The notes under the pieces are model-generated. The model saw only the letters and a program-made list of their open reading frames with translations, did no database searches and had not been told where the DNA came from. A stretch of 47,802 nt of DNA from a virus: positions 1-47,802 of the IMG/VR virus record IMGVR_UViG_3300025646_000073, one strand, 5' to 3'. The position numbers were made by a program, and so were the translations under genes. Shown piece by piece: positions 44,261 to 47,802 of this stretch (positions are counted from its first letter, which is position 1; each line of letters opens with the position of its first letter).

Positions 44261-44500
44261 TTATATATCATCAAACGGTAGTGAATTTAGCTTTGGCAAG
44301 TAATTTAGCTCACGAGCCTCTGCCTCTAGCTTATCTTTGATTGCAGGTGATACGAACTTACGAACGTCTTCAAGATCGATAAAGTGTTTCTCACATACAT
44401 CAATGATAGCATCCATATAAGACAGTCTACTATTCAAGACCGTCTCTTCTATTAACATAGAAAACTTTTGTTTATTTAAGAAGTTATCTTCAACCGTCAT
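44261..44500 (-). CDS. gp33: Late-transcription coactivator gp33
   Basis: 79 residues from ATG 44500: GGAG 6 nt upstream favours it over ATG 44512. KFSMLIEETV, LSYMDAIIDVCEKHFIDLED, VRKFVSPAIKDKLEAEA and LNYLPKLNSLPF match gp33 of cyanophages (T4 gp33 is 112 aa). gp33 bridges RNA polymerase to the sliding clamp with sigma factor gp55 at TATAAATA promoters, several of which are in this window. In T4 gene 33 also lies near gene 32. Confidence 0.8.
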   Translation of the reverse strand: MTVEDNFLNKQKFSMLIEETVLNSRLSYMDAIIDVCEKHFIDLEDVRKFVSPAIKDKLEAEARELNYLPKLNSLPFDDI

Positions 44501-44729
44501 CACGCTCTCCATAATACTTAAGCAAGAGCTTGGCTGAATTAATGTGTTCTTTAATCATGGCTCTTTCAATAGATTCGTCATGATTCCAAATCACCATACG
44601 TTGCTGATGAGAAGATTCTAAGATCTCAAGTTCTCGTTTCATGTTGTTTAATAGTTGTCGTAATTCACTTTTCACGATATGATCTACTTGATCATAATCT
44701 ACTGTTAACTGATATTCTTTCATGGCCAT
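44490..44729 (-). CDS. Small conserved-looking helical protein, 79 aa
   Basis: ATG 44729 overlaps the previous stop (TAATG), with GGGA 4 nt upstream; a longer start at 44738 is less likely. It is mostly helical and charged: YDQVDHIVKSELRQLLNNMK, then ERAMIKEHINSAKLLLKYYG. The closing 'LLLKYYGER' is common in short marine-phage proteins placed near gp33. Function unknown. Overlaps the gp33 gene by 11 nt. Confidence 0.65.
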   Translation of the reverse strand: MAMKEYQLTVDYDQVDHIVKSELRQLLNNMKRELEILESSHQQRMVIWNHDESIERAMIKEHINSAKLLLKYYGERDDG

Positions 44730-45397
44730 TAGTCCCACAACCCTCTGTAATATTTGCCAAACAATCTAACCCCGTTTGACACTCGATCTTCTACTTCTAC
44801 ATTAAAATCGAGTGAATAGCGATCGTCCTCATTCAATATAAACTCAAACGCAAAGATCATCTCATCCATCACCCAGTTCCAACGATCGTGAGTATCACAT
44901 TGAATATTTTGTTTTGTCAATTCAGGATCATTGTAGAAGTCAAACACTATTTGATCATCCCAATCTTGAGTGCTGGTCATTCTCATTTCAGGCGGTAAAT
45001 CCTCTAAGTCGACATGAGGAGAACCGTGATTGGTTTCTTTAAGTTGCTTGAGTAGCGGTAGTACAATCAAAGCGAGTGTATGATCCATTGACCACGTATC
45101 GTACTCGTCAATTCGAATCTTGATATTACGTTTACGTTTAGATTCAACTCGTTCTAAAAACCGATACAACCATGTAGGTTGCTCACTTTCAACAAACAGG
45201 CTTTTCTTACTAGTAGGAATATCATCGATACCGCGCCACTTGCCATAGGCCAAGAACTCCCCGAGCTTGAAGACATATTCGGGGTAGTCTCTCATACCGT
45301 ATTCATCAACAATATTCTTCCTAGCCCAGAAGCATAACTTCTCAGCCAGTTGATGTGGACCAAACCAGTTCTTATAAGGACCAATATAAACTTTCAT
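44729..45397 (-). CDS. Conserved marine T4-like phage protein of unknown function, 222 aa
   Basis: Starts MKVYIGPYKNWFGPHQLAE, a beginning I recognise from many T4-like marine phages. Later blocks are SMDHTLALIVLPLLKQLKE, 'WDDQIVFDFYND' and HDRWNWVMDEMIFAFEFIL. Trp/Asp-rich, soluble, no known catalytic motif. Overlaps the upstream gene by 4 nt (ATGA) and the downstream one by 1 nt. It is in the gp33-gp32 neighbourhood, so replication or transcription support is plausible but unproven. Confidence 0.7.
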   Translation of the reverse strand: MKVYIGPYKNWFGPHQLAEKLCFWARKNIVDEYGMRDYPEYVFKLGEFLAYGKWRGIDDIPTSKKSLFVESEQPTWLYRFLERVESKRKRNIKIRIDEYDTWSMDHTLALIVLPLLKQLKETNHGSPHVDLEDLPPEMRMTSTQDWDDQIVFDFYNDPELTKQNIQCDTHDRWNWVMDEMIFAFEFILNEDDRYSLDFNVEVEDRVSNGVRLFGKYYRGLWD

Positions 45398-46506
45398 TTT
45401 GCAATTGCTTTCAATAAGATCGTGTCTGCGTTGAGTCGGCCGTTTGCCGCTCCAGTCTTCGTCGTAAGCTTAGACCATTCAGCATCGATCTGCTTAGGTG
45501 TCTTATTCATGACTACCTTTAAGAACTCATCTGGCTTACGTAGCTTAACAGAACGACTCAGTTCAACACTAAAGTTCTTGATCGATGTACCTGAGATCTC
45601 AAAGCCATTTACATCTTCAGTCACGAGTTCAGTCAATGACTTATACTTAGTATTGAAGACGTAAAGCCTAAATGCACCTACGATCTTCACAGGATTGATA
45701 GAGACCAACTTAAACTCGTTGTCTTCTTTCTTATACTGCACCTTCGCGACCTGTTTATCAAGCGCCTTAGGCTTCTTTGCTCGAGGCAACCGCGTAGCCT
45801 TGACTGTCGCTTTCAATCGATCTAAGTCATCAAGCATCTTCTTGTATTGATCCATACGATGCTTGACCACTTTACGAGATAAATGACTATAAGCTTCTAC
45901 GAGTTGTTTGTCTTCTTTCGCATAGACTTCTGCGTACTCATCATAGTGTCTCTTGACGACAGGCAATACATGAGAGATGGCACTCGTAGGCAATCCATGG
46001 ATCTTAAACGCAGTAAACATATCGTACGAGCTTTGTACACCTGCATGCCAATCGTCTTCAAGCTTATATAAGTCTTCGAAGACGGTGAAGTCAAGCTTCT
46101 GCAAGATCTTATCACGTGGCTGAAAGATGATTACGTTCTTTGCGGCTTTCTCTTGCTGCTTACGCGTAGATAAGATGTCTTTGCCTTTTTCTTTCAGCTC
46201 TAACAAGTGTCTTGTTAAACCTTCTTGGAACTCGACGATCTCTTCATCGATAGGCAGCTTGAGAGTAATCCAATACGCTGCAGCTGCAAGATGAGAGAAC
46301 ATGGTGAACTGATACTCAGGGTTCGCGAGTATCATCTCAACGTCACGTTTAGGAAAGTTAGACTTCACATATGACTTGATAACGTCGCTGACCTGCTTCT
46401 TGTCAAGATCCGTATGAAAATAATATTTCATGTTACGGAAGCTGGTCGTAGGGACGCCGCGAAGTCCAGTCTTCGCACGAACGATTGGTTTACGAGGTTT
46501 AGCCAT
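45394..46506 (-). CDS. Unknown basic protein, 370 aa
   Basis: Very Lys-rich. N-terminal FHTDLDKKQVSDVIKSYVKS, helical middle (KRHYDEYAEVYAKEDKQLV, a Lys/Arg-rich coiled segment near 225-250), and a C-half with VKIVGAFRLYVFNTKYKSL and LRKPDEFLKVVMNKTPKQID. Its basic charge suggests nucleic-acid contact. GGAG lies 6 nt before ATG 46506, with a TGTACA-N17-TATAAT promoter 27 nt further upstream. First gene of the unit leading to gp33. Not recognised as a named T4 protein. Confidence 0.7.
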   Translation of the reverse strand: MAKPRKPIVRAKTGLRGVPTTSFRNMKYYFHTDLDKKQVSDVIKSYVKSNFPKRDVEMILANPEYQFTMFSHLAAAAYWITLKLPIDEEIVEFQEGLTRHLLELKEKGKDILSTRKQQEKAAKNVIIFQPRDKILQKLDFTVFEDLYKLEDDWHAGVQSSYDMFTAFKIHGLPTSAISHVLPVVKRHYDEYAEVYAKEDKQLVEAYSHLSRKVVKHRMDQYKKMLDDLDRLKATVKATRLPRAKKPKALDKQVAKVQYKKEDNEFKLVSINPVKIVGAFRLYVFNTKYKSLTELVTEDVNGFEISGTSIKNFSVELSRSVKLRKPDEFLKVVMNKTPKQIDAEWSKLTTKTGAANGRLNADTILLKAIAK

Positions 46507-46532
46507 TCAACGCTCCATATTGTATTCACATT

Positions 46533-46561
46533 ATTATACCATAGAATTTATGGTATGTACA
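46533..46561 (-). promoter_or_regulatory. Sigma70-like promoter TGTACA-N17-TATAAT
   Basis: Minus strand: TGTACA (46556-46561), 17-bp spacer, TATAAT (46533-46538). It lies between the endolysin stop and ATG 46506. Hexamers, spacing and the GG before TATAAT are all the same as at the gp32 promoter. Confidence 0.6.
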
Positions 46562-46564
46562 TGC

Positions 46565-47050
46565 TTACGTGGCTGGACGAGGTCGATAGAAGATATGATC
46601 TCCGATCTTCGCTACTTTTTCGTAGTGTTTTCTCCACCATGGCTTGACATACGCAGCATGATAGTGAGTTGCGCCATCTGTGACATCAAACCCTATATGA
46701 TGGACCATGTAGGCATCAAGTGCAACTTGCAATGATCGATCCCAAACATCTTTCTCAAGTGGATCATCTGGTTTTCCGTCGCAGAACCATGAGAACTGAC
46801 AAGCATCAATGACTGGGACACCCCATTTCACCTTTGCTTGCTTGATTACTTTACATGGTGTGTCTGGATACCTATCTGATTTTACTCTGTTAAGGACAAC
46901 GTGCGTGACAGCGAACTGTCCTTGCACACTTTGGTTTCGTGCTTCATAGTAAACATTCTTCGCTAAGCACTCGACTTCAGCCTTACTAATTGCCGGCAAC
47001 GAGATGCCGCTGGTTGCAATCATCATGCTGATCGTCAAATGTTCGAACAT
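46565..47050 (-). CDS. Cell-wall hydrolase, SleB/CwlJ family endolysin
   Basis: 161 residues from ATG 47050, with a perfect ribosome site GGAGGAAC upstream; a longer frame from 47101 overlaps the previous gene. The SleB/CwlJ (Hydrolase_2) domain starts at CLAKNVYYEARNQSVQGQ, the Glu being the conserved catalytic-type acid, followed by 'AVTHVVLNRVKSDRYPDTPC', CQFSWFCDGK, GATHYHAAYVKPWW and IGDHIFYR. The first ~20 residues (EHLTISMMIATSGISLPA) are hydrophobic and could be a weak signal peptide or signal-anchor. It cleaves peptidoglycan glycan strands or cross-links at lysis. A late box lies about 330 nt upstream. Confidence 0.85.
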   Translation of the reverse strand: MFEHLTISMMIATSGISLPAISKAEVECLAKNVYYEARNQSVQGQFAVTHVVLNRVKSDRYPDTPCKVIKQAKVKWGVPVIDACQFSWFCDGKPDDPLEKDVWDRSLQVALDAYMVHHIGFDVTDGATHYHAAYVKPWWRKHYEKVAKIGDHIFYRPRPAT

Positions 47051-47051
47051 A

Positions 47052-47402
47052 TTAGTTCCTCCGCATAGTGGCATAGTCCCGAGCATCTTGCTCTCGGCCA
47101 ACAGGCACTAAGTTAGACTTGTGCATAGTGGCAATGCCGACAAAGTAGTCGCCAGTGTACTGATGTGATTTCGCTTTAGACGTCTCTCCTCTGCCAGTGG
47201 ATAGACTTGGATAATATGGAGTTTCACGGACATATGTTTCTTTTGGAGATACATACGGCTCTGGCTGCTCCTTCTTCCTCTGAGACGGATGAGTACCATG
47301 CTTCATTAGCCATTGCTCATACTCGGCCTCAACCTGTTTCCAACCAGGCTTTTTATTAGCCTTCTTTTTGGTTGATCTATTATTTATATAAACTATGCCC
47401 AT
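47052..47402 (-). CDS. Small basic conserved phage protein, 116 aa
   Basis: ATG 47402 begins 4 nt after the upstream stop; an in-frame ATG at 47441 would overlap that gene by 35 nt. NNRSTKKKANKKPGWKQVEA, then EQWLMKHGTHPSQRKKEQPE, is a pattern of small cyanophage proteins. The C-end 'SNLVPVGREQDARDYATMRR' is strongly typical of that family. Function unknown. Directly upstream of the endolysin (1-nt gap). Confidence 0.7.
   Translation of the reverse strand: MGIVYINNRSTKKKANKKPGWKQVEAEYEQWLMKHGTHPSQRKKEQPEPYVSPKETYVRETPYYPSLSTGRGETSKAKSHQYTGDYFVGIATMHKSNLVPVGREQDARDYATMRRN
47381..47388 (-). promoter_or_regulatory. T4-type late box TATAAATA near the start of the 116-aa gene
   Basis: Perfect TATAAATA on the minus strand, 14 nt inside the coding region (Tyr-Ile-Asn codons). 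If active it would make a late message starting inside this gene, with the endolysin as first complete gene, which suits a lysis gene. Chance is possible since the box codes for residues. Confidence 0.4.
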
Positions 47403-47406
47403 ATGG

Positions 47407-47601
47407 TCAGTCCCAATCGTTGTCAAACCTCGTAGTGCCATAGGCTACATCGCTGACATAGTCATTGGCAAAGTCCTTCGAGTCGCCCCAGTACTGGAGA
47501 TCATCGTCGAGCAGTTCCTCGTCCTTCTTCTTACGGCCGCGCTTACGCTTTGGCTCTACGTCGAAGTCATAGTCTTTAGTTTCCGTATAGATCTTCCGCA
47601 T
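47407..47601 (-). CDS. Small protein with basic and acidic blocks, 64 aa
   Basis: GAGG 6 nt before ATG 47601. YTETKDYDFDVEPKRKRGRK is followed by an acidic DEELLDDD block, WGDSKDFANDYVSDVAYG, and an Asp-rich end. The KRKRGRKKK patch suggests contact with nucleic acid or an acidic partner. Similar short proteins occur in cyanophages. Overlaps the upstream gene by 26 nt. Function unknown. Confidence 0.65.
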   Translation of the reverse strand: MRKIYTETKDYDFDVEPKRKRGRKKKDEELLDDDLQYWGDSKDFANDYVSDVAYGTTRFDNDWD

Positions 47602-47743
47602 CTAACACCTCATCAATCAAGTTATAAGCAAAGTCCAAGTCAATGTCGTACTGAAGCGATAAGACTTCAGCGATCTCTGACTCATCCATACCATCTGTAT
47701 ACATGTCGCAGATGTCCATGTAAACTGCACTCATTTTAGCCAT
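47576..47743 (-). CDS. Small acidic protein, 55 aa
   Basis: ATG 47743 shares its A with the preceding TAA (TAATG), and GGAG lies 5 nt upstream. The product starts MAKMSAVYMDICDMYTDGMD and continues DESEIAEVLSLQYDIDLDFA, then NLIDEVLDAEDLYGN. It is acidic and helical, with an 'SEIAEVL' helix reminiscent of short helix-turn-helix-like phage proteins. Function unknown. Confidence 0.65.
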   Translation of the reverse strand: MAKMSAVYMDICDMYTDGMDESEIAEVLSLQYDIDLDFAYNLIDEVLDAEDLYGN

Positions 47744-47802
47744 TATTGCTCCATAGTAGTGTTAACTTCAACAGTATTGGTTTTTACAACCTTAGTAATC
47801 TT
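47743..47802 (-). CDS. C-terminal end of a gene entering from the right edge
   Basis: Twenty codons including the stop, reading KITKVVKTNTVEVNTTMEQ, coupled by TAATG to the next gene. Too short to identify; included because the coupling and codon use match the neighbours. Confidence 0.5.
   Translation of the reverse strand, partial: KITKVVKTNTVEVNTTMEQ

Noticed and set aside
1-47802. CRISPR arrays, insertion sequences, integrase, tRNA genes
   Set aside because: None seen: the only regular repeats are in-frame protein modules, and no transposase, integrase or tRNA-like sequence was recognised.

Overview
The window is a stretch of a T4-like contractile-tailed phage genome. It closely resembles the marine branch (cyanophage/pelagimyophage type). 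The evidence is a near-complete T4-type baseplate set (gp53, gp27, gp5, gp25, gp6, gp7-like, gp8, gp10-like, gp48/54-like, gp26), head/DNA-end proteins (gp4, gp2-like), gp32 and gp33, a DUF4815-type 1679-residue structural protein, and several exact copies of the T4 late promoter box TATAAATA. Genes are packed tightly, usually with 1-10 nt gaps or ATGA/TAATG overlaps. No photosynthesis or other host-diagnostic gene is present, so the host stays open.

Layout. (1) 1-9643, minus strand: tail-fibre and virion proteins, including an 1811-residue repeat-rich fibre, behind a late promoter at 9673-9680. (2) 9676-16940: an accessory cassette with two divergent arms. It holds three radical-SAM proteins (one with its SPASM-like domain split off as a separate, upstream gene), three small GT-A-like glycosyltransferases, two related methyltransferase-like proteins and one unknown. 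The arms fire from a 41-bp perfect dyad that contains both start codons and two TATAGATA boxes. (3) 16846-38705, minus strand: virion proteins, then the baseplate from gp8 back to gp27, gp53 and gp48. The T4 gp5 functions are spread over separate genes, and a large protein with a degenerate T7-lysozyme-like amidase fold lies between them. (4) 38765-43107, plus strand: gp4, gp2-like, gp54-like, gp26 and a probable tape measure. gp26 ends in a U8 slippery run next to a stop codon, with an upstream Shine-Dalgarno-like GGAGGG and a 62-codon open -1 frame, which strongly suggests a lambda G/GT-type programmed frameshift. (5) 43296-47802, minus strand: gp32, gp33, conserved small marine-phage genes and a SleB/CwlJ-type endolysin. 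Two promoters here share TGTACA-N17-TATAAT.

How it fits together: the late boxes drive head, tail and fibre genes, gp33 is the late-transcription coactivator, gp32 serves replication, and the hydrolase serves lysis. The cassette sits in the adsorption region between fibre genes and probably makes or modifies a surface glycan or a virion component, but its product cannot be read from sequence. The best candidates for something undescribed are this cassette and the gp26 frameshift. All family calls come from reading motifs; no database search was run.
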